64,000 nucleotides of DNA from Chamaelirium japonicum (taxonomy: Eukaryota > Streptophyta > Magnoliopsida > Liliales > Melanthiaceae). This document shows positions 46,857-58,216 of this stretch, one piece after another (positions within the stretch are counted from its first letter, which is position 1; every line of letters begins with the position of its first letter). The notes beneath the pieces are model-generated. The model was not told the origin of the DNA and searched no databases. It saw only the letters and a list, made by a program, of their open reading frames with translations. The stretch is taken from positions 37,667,093 to 37,731,092 of the forward strand of contig OX393554.1 in NCBI GenBank assembly GCA_947650365.1. Direction: 5' to 3'. Position numbers and translations under genes: made by a program.

Positions 46857-48015
46857 TGAGCAAGTGTTCGAGAATCCAAAATGCTGCCGGGAAAGCCTCA
46901 CTGCCGACGAGCCAAAGAGAAGAGAGAAGACGGTGGTTACGTGAAAAAACCCCTTCGCAACATCAAGGAGAAAAAACCACGGGTGGGGCGAGAATGCACT
47001 AAAACAATTCATTCGGTTACAATCTCTCACCTTAACCCCAATTACACACCCCGAGGACCGGTCTCCCAAACTACCAACCTCTGCAGTTTCACTCAGACTA
47101 CCGACCGCCGCAGGCAGCGTCTGACTACCGGTCGCTACAGATAGTATCTTGCTACCGACCGACCTCCACAGACAGCCTCTGACTACTGTCCGACCGACCT
47201 CCGCAGCTCCGCGAATTTCGGGACGAAACGGGCAGCGTTTCCTCCAGAATTCTTCCTCCTTCTTGCTAAAGGGGTAGGTCCCCTTTTATAGTAGTGGGGT
47301 GACAGTTACGGCGCTCCGCGAAAGACGGGTTGACGACGTGTCCCCGCAATGAGCTCAACCGCCACGGTTGTGATGACGTGGCGTGCGGTCGACTCCCAGC
47401 CACTTTGGCCGGAAATCTCGGAGCGTAATCAGGCCTCCGAGATCTCCGGATTCGACTGCCGCATCGTGCCTCGGCTTGTTGCACGGCCGACCGAGGAGGA
47501 ATAAAATATATAAAAGGGGGGGGGGGGGGGGGGGGTGTTGCGCAGCCGACCCCCCCTTTTTGTTGTCTGATGACCGGCCGACCGAGGAAGGACGGGGGGG
47601 GGGGGGGGGGGGGGGGGCTGCTGCTCCCCCCTGATGACCGGCCGACCGAGGTAAGGAGGGGGAGGGGGGGGGGCTGTTGCCCCTCTTTCTCTGATGACCG
47701 ACCGACCGAGGCAATGATGGGGGGGGGGGGGGGGGGGGCTATTGCCCCCCTCTGATGACCGGTCGACCGAGGCAAGGAGGGGGGGGGGGGGGCTGTTGCC
47801 CCCTCTGATGATCGGCCGACCGAGGCAAGGGGGGGGGGGGGGGGGGCTGTTGCCCCCCTCTGATGACCGACCGACCGAGGCAAAGAGGGGGGGGGGGGGC
47901 TATTGCCCCCCTCTGATGACCGGCCGACCGAGGCAAGGAAGGGGGGGCTGTTGCACGGTTGACCCCCCCACTCCTTCCTCGTTTCTTTGCGCAGCCGACC
48001 AAGAGGGTACACACA
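46857..48015 (-). repeat. 3' LTR of the Gypsy element
   Basis: Matches the other LTR from 'gccaaagagaagagagaaga' (46911) to 'gtacacaca' (48015). Carries a minus-strand TATA box (TATAAAAGGGG, about 47279-47291) in a 116-bp piece (47231-47346) absent from the other LTR. Its U3 holds a G-run minisatellite (47560-47950). Confidence 0.85.
47560..47950. repeat. G-run minisatellite in LTR U3
   Basis: About seven units of 50-65 bp: 'ctgatgaccggccgaccgag' + 'gcaagga' + G(10-22) + 'ctgttgcccccct'. Variation is mostly in G-run length. The runs can form G-quadruplexes on the plus strand. Confidence 0.93.
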
Positions 48016-48301
48016 ATACCCCCTCCTGACTGGACGGTCTTCGGTCTCGTCCGGTCAGGATCACTCGGCCTCGGTTTGCACGCCCGACTCGGTTTGTGTG
48101 CCTACCTTGATTTTGCGCGCCCGCCTCTGTTCGCGTGCCCACCTCTTTTCGCGTGCCCGCCTCGGTTTGCGGTGCTGTAGGAACTCCAAGTAACTGTTTG
48201 GGCTTTTTCCGGTTTTTTGCCATATGGCGTCACCAGGCGTCGCCACCTCACCGCCTATTTTCCTCGAAATCCGAACCAACTCTCACAGCTCCAACTTTCT
48301 C

Positions 48302-48309
48302 TATAAATA
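48302..48309 (+). promoter_or_regulatory. TATA box of the antisense gene
   Basis: TATAAATA, followed by 'ggaccccgagg'. It lies 167 bp before the ATG at 48476 and outside the LTR, in the plus direction. Confidence 0.6.
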
Positions 48310-48475
48310 GGACCCCGAGGGTTCATTTCTTTCCTCTGCTTCAGACTTCTTCTCTGTGGCTGAAGGTTCGTTTGGGTTGATAACTCGCTTCACGTAGCTC
48401 CCTTTGGATACACGCCGAGGAGTCGCATGTTGGAAGGAAGTTCGCTTGGATACACATCGAGAGCCGTCGTCGAAG

Positions 48476-49556
48476 ATGTCTTTCACCTGGTTCGTCATGA
48501 CGAAGAAGATCCCGCTGATGGAGGAGGTCCGGGTGGCTTACGGCATTCCGGATACGATCTCACTCTCCTTCGCTACTAGTCCTTTGGATCCGGATGATGG
48601 CGACCGTACCGTCATCACCCTCGAGCAGCTACGTTGCGGCCTGAGACTTCCCCTTGCAAGCTTCTCTGGTCGCCTGCTGGAGTACATGAAAGTGTCTCCA
48701 GGCCAGATAGCTGGCAACGGTTGGAGGATCCTCCGCTGCATGGAAGCAATAGAAGAACTGGCGGGGTAGCAGCTCTGCGTCGCGTATCTTCTGAAGAAGT
48801 ATTTCGTCAAGGACTACAAGATGACGTCAGGCAGCGTATTTTCCTACTTCAGCCTGCAGGCACACGCAGGCAGTCGCCCTCCCATCGGAGGCTTATCTGA
48901 CTCCGTGAGGGGTTAGAAGGAGTGCCCCATTGTGGTCGGAGGACCCTGGAGGGGTCGCTTCAAAATTCTCGGTCAAGTCTCCAATCTTGCCGCGACCATC
49001 GAGGATTTCTACCCCTCTAGGCAGCTTCAGTGCCCTGGGGCTGTTGAGGAGGAGTTGGACCAACTGATTAGGAGGGTGACGCGTAACGACGATGACTGAC
49101 GGCAGCTGTTTCCGAAGCTCCCGGTTGTCAGGTCTTATAGTACTACTCCCAAGAAGGGCAAGCAGCTAGCAGCGTCCGGTAGGGAAGAAGAGCCCTCTGC
49201 TTACTCTTCGAATCTCCCTAACAGGTACGTCAGTTCCGTCCGATGCTTCAACCCAAACATAGCCGCATCTAAACTTTGTGTGATCTTCAGGCGCCGCACA
49301 AGGTTGACTGTAGCTGCAAGCGACTGCAGACAACCAGCTGCGCACAACGTAGCTGCACCCGCAGGGAAGGCAAAGAGGCACGTCTTTCTAAATGAGTCCT
49401 CCAGCGACGACGATGAAGGTCGCTCTCCTCTCGCTCCCGCCACGCTACGAGCTGCTTGCGATGATCTTCGTTCCCTCTCCGACGACTGGTCATAAGACGT
49501 GCCGTCGACGGATAGACATTACGTGGAGATAGAAGAATCTGAGAGGTCTTCCAGTT

Positions 49557-49632
<76 letters not shown>

Positions 49633-50591
49633 GGGCGGGGTAAGCAAGCCATGCCGTATAGCTCTGCGGGGTCGCATGGGCGAGCTTCATCCCGCACTCC
49701 TACTGTTGCGCCTACTGCTGCCCCTACTGCTGCACCAACTGTTGCACCTACCGCTACACTTTTCGATCAATCGGATGTCTGGCACTTCATGGATTCACCT
49801 TCCTCCTCTGCTTCAGGGGGCGTTGCCGGGCCGCCTCCCCGTTCTCCCCCCGGAGCTACCGAAGCTACCTCTCACCGTCGTTCTCCTGGGCTCTCTACCC
49901 GTCAGATGGAGGAAGAGGATACTGGGGTGGACAGTTCCAGCTGGCGGAGCCAGCTCGGCGACCTTCGTGAGGTAAGTCTTCGAGTCGTTGTAGGCTTGAT
50001 TGCAGTAGTAGTTTCCACTCCTGACTCTTTGGTACATATCTCTTCCACTTTTGTCAGATGAGCGGTCGCGTAGCTACGATTGCCGACCATGTCGCCGAGG
50101 GGGGTGCTCGAAGGATAGCGCAGCTTGAGGCCTCCCTGTGGGCTGCTCGGCAGGAATTGAGAGAGACACGCGCTCAGTTAGCGGAAGCTCGACGGGTTCA
50201 TACTGAAGAGTTAGCTGCAGTCCAGGCTCAGTTCGAAATCGCACAGGCGAACGCTGCTGACCCTTTCGAGCTTCAAGAAGCATTGGATACTGCTCAGACA
50301 GAAATTGCCACGATGGAAGAACGGTTCAGGCGCTAGGCCTCTTTGATCAGGAGGTAGCATACAGACGTCGAGGCCGCCAAGGCAGCTCACGAAGCCGAAA
50401 TTGCCGTGCTGAAGTCCTCTCTCAACCAGGCCAAAGCATCGCATAAGGTCGCGCTTGCTCAGCATCATGCAGACTTCTCCATAGAGTGCAAGTTGCTTCT
50501 TGAAGAACAGGCGGCGGGGTGGCGTAAGAAGGTTGCGAAGCTGCGCAGCAAGCTCCCGCCGGGGCCGTGGAAAGCTGGGGGAGACGACTGA
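48476..50591 (+). pseudogene. Antisense extra gene of the Gypsy element (Transposase_28-like)
   Basis: ATG 48476 opens MSFTWFVMTKKIPLMEE; then ITLEQLRCGLRLPL..F and SPGQIAGNGWRIL match the plant 'putative gypsy type transposon' family (PF04195) as I know it. The frame continues past TAG 48767, TAG 48914 and TGA 49097. A likely intron, 49225-49290 (GTACGT..TTCAG), keeps frame into a Ser/Asp-rich exon. A later exon (49651-49971) joins across intron 49972-50057 (GTAAGT..TGTCAG, phase 0) to an Ala/Glu/Gln-rich coiled coil, with TAGs at 50334 and 50355 and the final stop at 50589. AATAAA follows at 50624. The part 49495-49650 is unclear and contains (TC)n. Function unknown. Confidence 0.72.
49559..49632. 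repeat. (TC)n microsatellite
   Basis: Interrupted once by TTTC; inside the antisense gene, probably in an intron. Confidence 0.95.
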
Positions 50592-50623
50592 CCGCTCCCG
50601 CTTACTGTCTTATTTTGTGATGT

Positions 50624-50629
50624 AATAAA
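50624..50629 (+). terminator. Poly-A signal of the antisense gene
   Basis: AATAAA 33 nt after the final stop codon. Confidence 0.55.
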
Positions 50630-50717
50630 TCCGCGTTCTCATTTGTATTGAGACCTCTAGCGTGATCTATTTGAATGTCATGGCTGCAATCTTTCTTATA
50701 TCGATCTTGCATCTTAA

Positions 50718-50826
50718 GTACACGTCGACGACGTGTCATTAAAATTTGGCTCTTGTGTTTTGACTACACGTCGACGACGCGCATAACTACATGTCGACGA
50801 CATGCATAACTACACGTCGACGACAT
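50718..50826. repeat. Four CGTCGACG palindromes
   Basis: Four copies of 'acgtcgacgacgtg/c' about 25-70 bp apart, each centred on the self-complementary GTCGAC. Confidence 0.85.
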
Positions 50827-50880
50827 GCGACCAAAATCTGGCTCTTATATGAGCGGGGGGTGATATACCCTACCTTGCTT

Positions 50881-51605
50881 GCGTTGGTCGATCGGTCGTA
50901 CCCCCGGGGGGTTTGTCGACCGATCCTCCCAGGTGTTCACCGACCGGTCGTGCCCTTCGCAGGGACCTGTCGACCGGTCGGCCAAGTGGTAGAACTCGCT
51001 CGGAGTGTTATGTACCACTTGGTTTAGGTTGGTTGACCGGTCGTACCCCGGTGGGGTCTGTCGACCGATCTTCCCAGGTGTTCACCGACCGGTCTCGCCC
51101 TTCGCAGGGTCCTGTTGACCAGTCGGCCAAGTGGTAAAACTCGCTCGGAATGTTATGTACCACTTGGTTTAGATTGGTTGACCGGTCGTACCCCGGCGGG
51201 GTCTATCGACTGATCTTCCCAGGTGTTCACTGGCCGGTCTCGCCCTTCACAGGGTCCTGTTGATCGATCGGCCAAGTGGGAAAACTCGCTCGGAGTGTTA
51301 TGTACCACTTGGTTTAGGTTGGTTGACCGGTTGTACCCCGGCGGGATCTATCGACCGATCTTCCCAGGTGTTCACTAGCCGGTCTCACCCTTCGCAGGGT
51401 CCTGTTGACCAGTCGGCCAAGTGGTAAAACTCGCTCGGAGTGTAATGTACCACTTGGTTTAGGTTGGTGAACCGGTCGTACCCCGACGGGGTCTGTCGAC
51501 CGATCTTCCCAGGTGTTCACCGGCCGGTCATGCCCTTCGCAGGGACCTGTTGACCGATCGGCCAAGTGGTAGAACTCGCTCGGAGTGTTATGTACCACTT
51601 GGTTT
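50881..51605. repeat. Tandem array, five 145-bp units
   Basis: The landmark TGTACCACTTGG occurs at 51011, 51156, 51301, 51446 and 51591, exactly 145 bp apart. Units are rich in 'gaccggtcgg' motifs. It lies between the antisense gene's end and the pol stop. Confidence 0.97.
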
Positions 51606-51714
51606 AGGTTGCCTTAGTTAACCATTATTCTCACGCATGAACAAGAACGCTGAGCAAATGCATCTTTATTGAATAGATCCGGAATTACAAAACAGTTACA
51701 AGCGTCTCGCCTAT

Positions 51715-54700
51715 TTAGCTGCCCTGGTAGAACTTGCGTAGATTGGTGGCATTCCATGGCCTTACTAGTGCATCGCCGTCTTGAGTCTTCAGGCGGTAGG
51801 CTCTATTCTTTCCCATACCATCGATGATGTATGGTCCTTCCCAGGTAGCTCCCAGCTTGCCACTTCTCAGCTCCTTGGTATTGTCGAAGACCTTCCGCAT
51901 GACCAGGTCCCCTTGTTTGAATACCCGCCTTCTAACCTTGCGGTCATACGCCCTCTTGATGGCCTGATGATAATTGGCAAGGCGCGCTCTCGCCCTTTCC
52001 CTCTTCTCTTCCTGCAGGTCTAGACCATCGAGCAGGAGTTCGTCATTCAGCTCTGGGTCGGCAGCTATGACTGTTCGTTGTGTTGGGACCAGGGTTTCCG
52101 TTGGCAGGACGGCTTCGGAGCCGTAGGTAAGGCTGATCGGGGACTCTGCCGTCGGACGCTTTGGTGTCGTCCGGTAGGCCCATAGAACTCTGGGTAGAGC
52201 CTCTTCCCACAAACCCTTCTTCTGCTCCAGCTTCTTCTTCAGTATGTCCAGAATGGCGTGATTTGTCGATTCTGCCTGCCCGTTGCTCTGAGGGTACCGC
52301 GGTGTCGAGAAGAACAACTTGATGTTGTTACTGGCACATAACTTCTTAATTGACTCCGCATCGAATTGTCGCCCGTTGTCTACAACAAAAGCCCACGGCA
52401 GTCCGAATCGACAGATGATGCTGCTCCATAGGAACTTTCCTACTTGAACTTCTCCAATCTTCAGCAACGGAATTGCCTCCACCCACTTGGTGAAGTAGTC
52501 GGTGGTGACGAGGAGAAACTTCCTTCGATTGGACGACGTCAGGAAGGGACCCAAAATATCCAACCCCCACTGTTGGAAGGGCCAAGGGCTGGATATCGGG
52601 TGTAGCTCTTCTACCGGTTGGTGTATGAAGGGAGCATGTTTTTGGCATTACAAGCACCTCTTCACATACCCTCCCGCATCTGCTTCCATGGTAGGCCAGT
52701 AGTAGCCCTGCAACTTTATCTTCCGCACCAGGGCTCTTCCTCCGGAATGATTCCCACATCCTCCTTCATGTATCTCCCTCATGATTTCTACTGCTTGTTC
52801 TTTCGTGAGGCACTTGAGGTACGGTCCACCAAACAAGCGCTTGTACAGCTCGTCGTCGATGAGGGTGTATCTTAGAGCGTGCGCTTTGGTTCTTCGGGCA
52901 TCATCGACGTCCTCCGGTAGTATCCCATCAAGTAGGTACTTCTTCATGTTGGCCACCCAATCAGCTCCGGCCGTAATAGTATGGGCCACCTCAATGGCTT
53001 GTGTCCTCCTTGTCAGGCAACTATCTTCTGCGGGGCCGACTGTTCGGGGGTCAGTTTGCACCTCGATGAAGACCCTTTTCTCTCTGTCTTCTTTGAGTAC
53101 CGATGCTAGATTAGCAAGGGCATCCGCCTGCTTATTTTCCGCTCTGGGGAACTGGTGGAAGCTTATGTCTTCGAACTTGGCGATCAACTCCCGGGCTAGC
53201 TTCAGGTAAGCTTGCATTCTTGCGTCGCGGGCTTCGTATCTACCGGTAATCTGATTGATCACCAGTTGGGAGTCGCCGTAGACCTGTAATCTGGTCACCC
53301 CCAGCGCTGTTGCCATCTCCAGTCCTGTCAGCATCGTCTCGTACCCAGCTTCGTTGTTTGTCGTCGGAAAAAGTAGCCGCACTGACTTTTCGAGCTTCGT
53401 GTGGTCGGGGGTTACTAGGACTACTCCCACACCACTCCCGATTGCGCATGACGAGCCGTCCACGAACAATCTCCAGCCTTCTTCTTCATCCTCCTATCCT
53501 GCTACCGCACCGACTCCCACGGGTCGATCGGCAGCTACCGATAGGTCTTCTAACGTCTCTGGCACCGGTGCAGTGTCTTCCGCCGGGAAATCACTGAGGA
53601 GGTCTGCTTGGCCCTTGATTGCTTTCTGAGGTACGTACCGAGGGCCAAACTCTTGCAGTTCTGCAGCCCACTTGCTCAGCCGACCTGCCCGAGTAGAGTT
53701 ATCCAATACTTCCTTCAGGGGGTGCTCAGTGATGACCTCGATGGGGTGAGCGACGAAGTATGGACGAAGTCTCCTTGACACGTACACTAGTGCTAGGGCC
53801 ACTTGCTCGATCCGCGCATACCTTGTTTCCGCTGACGTCATGATACGACTGACGTAGTAGATGGGCCTCTCCGCTCCTTCATATTCGTATATCAGTACAG
53901 CGCTGATTGTTGCCTCCGATACCGAAAGATACACCCCCAGCGTTGCACCTGGCTGGGGGGCTGTCAAGATAAGGGGTCGGCCAAGGTACGTCTTCAGCTC
54001 CTGAAATGCTTCTTCGCAGCGTTGGTCCCAGTCAAAAGGTGCAAGCTTACTCAGCCTTTCGAACAAGGGCCGACACCGGTCTGAGGACTTGGATATGAAG
54101 CGGTTGAGGGCGTTGATCCGTCCGGTCAGCTTCTGGACTTCCTTTCGTGACTTGGGCGACGATATCTCCTCCAAAGCTTGGATTTGCTCCGGGTTGGCCT
54201 CGATCCCCTGTCGGGTAACTAAGTAACCCAGAAATTTTCCCGACGTCACGCCGAAGGCGCACTTAGCCGGGTTCAACTTCATGTTGTACCTCCGCAGGGT
54301 CACGAAGGTTTCCTCCAGGTCTTGCATATGTGCCTCCTCCGCCTGGCTCTTCACAAGTAAATCGTCGATGTAGACCTCCACGTTCCTTCCGATTTGGTCG
54401 ACGAACATCTTGTTCACCAGCCTTTGGTACATCGCCTCCGCGTTCTTCAACCCGAACGGCATCATCTTGTAGCAGTAGAGACCTCGACCCGTGACAAAAG
54501 TCATGTGCTCCTGGTCTTCTGGGTTCATGGGGATCTGGTGATAGCCTGAGTACCAGTCCATGAACGAGAGCCTCTCGTGTCCCGCCATGGAATCTACCAG
54601 GGTATCAATGCGTGGTAGCGGGTAGCTGTCCTTCGGGCATGCCTGGTTGAGGTTCGTGAAATCGATGCAGACCCGTATGGCTCCGGACTTCTTGGGGACG

Positions 54701-57700
54701 GCGACCACATTAGCGATCCACTTCGGGTACCGAGCCTCTCTGATGATGCCCGCTAGTAGCAGCTTCTCTATCTCCATATTGACAGCTGCTGCTTTTTCCG
54801 GTGCTAGCGACCGGGGCTTCTGGTGTATGGGTGCAGCTCCTTCTCGAATGTTGAGGTGGTGACAGGCTACCTCGGGGTGGATGCCTGGCATGTCTTCAAC
54901 TGACCATACGAACACATCCAGGTTTACCTTGAGAAATACCGTCATAGCTTAGGCATGATGCTTTGGCAACTGTGACCCAAGAAAAGTTATCCTCGGGTGA
55001 CCCGCTTCTCCTAAGTCCACGGGTAGAATTGGCTCGACGGCGGGTGACTCCTCCCACTCCGTGTTCAGGTCTGTCATTGACCTCTTCGATTCGTCCGATT
55101 CTTTAGATTCAACCGGTCGGTCGGTCTTCTGCGGATGCGTCGTCCTGTTCAGCTCTTTACCTTCAGCTGACAGGTCAGTCTCCATCGGGTCGCTCAGGTC
55201 AGTTAGCTCTTTAAGTTCAGCTAACTGACCGGCCTTCTTCAAGCTTCTCGACGCAGCCAGCTTTTTACGTTCAACTGACTGGTCGGTCTTCAACAGATCC
55301 ACCGACGCTGTCAGTTCTTTACCTTCAACTGATAGGTCGGTATTGAGCAAGTCCTCCGACACTGTCAGCTCTTTACGTTCAACTGACAGGCTGGTCTTCA
55401 GCAGGTCCCTCGACACTGTCAGCTCTTTAAGTTTAGCTAACAGGTCGGTCTTCCTAAGGGCTTGGCTTCCTCGTGCTCCTACGCTTGATCGGGTGTGGTG
55501 CTAAAGCGTTGGAGCTTCTTGACTCTACTTCGTAGTCCAGAGATTGAGGATGCCCAACTCAGTGCCGCCTTCACCAGGTTCTCCCCCCTCGATTTGGCAC
55601 GTCGTCTTCAGATGGATGGCGCTAAGCTCGCACTTGGTCGCCGAGGACTGGTCACCTCGAATGCTCATCACGCCCTTATCGGTCCAAAACTTCACTACCT
55701 GGTGTGCCGACGAGGGGACCGCATCCAAGTGGTGGAGCCATAGTCTTCCAAGGATGATGTTGTATGCTGAGTGGGCTTTAATCACAATGAACCGGGTAAG
55801 ATTGGTGAGATGCCCTATTGTGATTGGGAGGGTGATCTCACCAACCACCCTTGCAGCCTCTCCCGTGAAACCCGTTATCGTCGACGACGACTCAGCCATC
55901 TGCCCACGATCCAGCTGCATGGCGTCGAAGGCGCTGAGGAAGAGCACATCTACCGAACTCCCAGCGTCAACCAGAATTCTCTTCACCAGGCAATTCGCAA
56001 TCTGCAGCCGTATGACCAGAGGATGATTGTGAGGCCTCTCTATTCCGACCAGATCAGCCGCCGAAAACTGTACTGCTGCTTCCACTCTTGGCTCGGGGCG
56101 AATGACAGGGTCAAGCACCACATGATGGACTTGCCTTGCTTGTTCAATGCGCCGCACCTGTCGGTCGATGACATTTGATGATGGTACAGGGCCATGGTAC
56201 CCATAGACTGCGTCTACCTCTCGGAGCTGGCGTCTTTCTGGCGGAGGACCCGGTAAGCGCTGTGCCGTCGCTCCTCGCTGGACTTCCTTTATATCCTTAG
56301 TCTCCTTACGTTGAGGGAGATCAATGAAGCAGCCAAGGTGGCCGGCCTCAATGAGATCCTCGATATGATGCTTGAGCGCCCGGCACTGCAAGGTAGTGTG
56401 GCCTTGACCCTGGTGGTACTCGCAGTACCTTGATGCATCTCTGGCTCCCCTCTCTCCTGGCTCAAGTGGTTGCGCCCACTTGAAGTACAACTCACCCTTG
56501 ATAGCTTCCAAGATCTGGTCTATGGGGGCACTCAGTACCGTGTACTCCCTGTTCCATCGCGGCCTCGCTGGCCCATCTTGTCTTTGTCGTTTCGCTTCAT
56601 GCCGTGTCCCCTCGTCCTGCTGCTTGTTGACGTTCTTCACGGTAGCTGGCTTGGCGTAGCCCTGGTGCGAGACCCTGGTTTCCACCGCCTTCCTCTTGCG
56701 GTCCGCGTCTTCAATCTTGATGTACTTCTCAACACGCCGCGATAGCTCGTCGATCGTATCCGGGGTTTGCTTGATGAGCGACGCGTTGACGAGCTGGGTA
56801 GGTTGAATGGCGTTCTTGAAGGCCGCGATCACCATGCGATCCTGCCCGTCTGCGTCTGCCAAGCTCAGGTACTCGGACCTGAACCTATGGTAGAATTGTC
56901 TGAGCGTCTCCTTCTGGGTCATACTCATCCCGAAGAGTGACTTCAGAGTCTTCAGCTCTCGGCGATTGCATCGGTATTGGTCGATGAACCGCGTGCTCAG
57001 CTCCGAGAATGAGGAGATGGACGAGGGCCTGAGCTTGTGGAACCATTCGAGGGGTGTTCCCGACAAGCTGTTGGCGAAGGTCCGGCAGAGAATATGATCA
57101 TCCTCGTGGGGGACCAGAGCATCCCGGAAAGCCAGTATGTGCTCTACCGGGTCTTTGGATCCGTCAAACTTGGGAAGGCGTAGAGGATTCCATCCCCGAG
57201 GGAATGGCTCCCGGAGTAGCTTCTCGATAAGCGGCGACCGTGTGGCTCCTCGGATGGCGACTTCCTCCAACCAATCGGGAGCTCGGACCCCCGGTCGGTC
57301 TCGCTTGATTCCTCCTTGATCCCCGAGTCGCTCCGACGCATGTACCCGAATGCGCTCATGTACGCTCCTCCGATCAGCACTGTGGGCCGGCTGCCGACTG
57401 GCCGGCGTCATCTTAGTGCGATGGCTATCACTCGGTTGACGATGATGTTCACCATCTCGCTTCGGGCGATGCACTTGTGCCGAGTCGGTCTTCGAGTGAT
57501 GCTTCGAGGCGGGCGGCTGTCGAGGGTGTGCCCCGAGCCGGGACCAGACATCCGAGCGTGCCGACGCCGCTCGAGCATGCTTGTTTCTCTCCGCAGGTTC
57601 TGGGCTACTCGAGTCTCGCCCGTCGGGATTAGCACTTTGGACCTCCACCGATCGATTAACCCTGACCTCCACCTGGGGCAGTGGTTGCGGCTGCAATTGC

Positions 57701-58089
57701 ACTGGTGGGGCAGCTTGAGTAGGAAGGCTATGTCCCGCTTAGGCCAACATGCCTTGGTTGAGTAGACCACCCATCGATGCGACCCGCACGAAGTCGCGCA
57801 ACTCCTCGTAGTTTCGCTGCATTGTTTGGAGCTGGGCGGTAAGAGCTTGCTGGGTTATCATCATGGTAGCCAGAAAAGCTTCCGATAGACCCCCTGTCAG
57901 AGGAGCCAGGGTTGCTACCGGAGATTGACTGGACTTCCCAACCCCCAGTATGGGATTCACCAGTGGGACTATGCCCTCCGTGTCCGTTGGTGGTTGAACA
58001 AGACGCCCGACGTCATTAGCATCTCCGAGTGGCGCAGCTTCGGATGGGAGCTGCGACGTCGAGCGGGTACGATACGGTCCACCGGTCAT
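51715..58089 (-). pseudogene. Gypsy gag-pol polyprotein, single frame with six stops
   Basis: All parts lie in one frame from ATG 58089 to TAA 51715 (2124 codons). Gag: the piece from 57702 has the gag core from about residue 176 (LPKFDGSKDPVEHILAF) and a zinc knuckle CEYHQGQGHTTLQC at 427-440. Protease: VDAGSSVDVLF at about 578. Next is a repeat-rich linker (55450-55080). RT follows (54945-53494: FMDWYSGYHQI, YIDDLLVKS), then RNase H (53469-: FVDGSS), integrase (HxxH-type region, then MDILGPF and ..DNGRQF..) and a C-terminal domain. Stops at 57739, 55525, 55501, 54949, 53494 and 52648; each could be a former CAA/CAG. Not functional as it stands. Confidence 0.94.
55080..55450 (-). repeat. Minisatellite in the protease-RT linker
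   Basis: Six or seven imperfect 60-nt units encode a ~20-residue repeat of the type TDLSVEGKELTASVDLLK. The reading frame is kept in every unit. Confidence 0.88.
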
Positions 58090-58200
58090 CGTTCTTCAAC
58101 CGTGTGGTCGTGGATTGCTGGTTGCAGGTAGCCTCGGACTGGTCGACACCCACGGGTCAACAGTCGAAAGCTCTAGTAGGAAGTCTCGAAGACTATCCCA

Positions 58201-58212
58201 CAGACGACGCCA
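58201..58212 (-). other. Gypsy primer-binding site
   Basis: Minus strand TGGCGTCGTCTG, four bases from the LTR edge (58217). The donor tRNA is not assigned. Confidence 0.7.
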
Positions 58213-58216
58213 AGAT

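Noticed and set aside
47266..48012. 248-codon Pro-rich frame on the minus strand
   Set aside because: Translation of the G-run minisatellite of the Gypsy LTR.
48302..48309. TATA box as promoter of a host gene
   Set aside because: It lies inside the Gypsy element and fits the antisense extra gene better.
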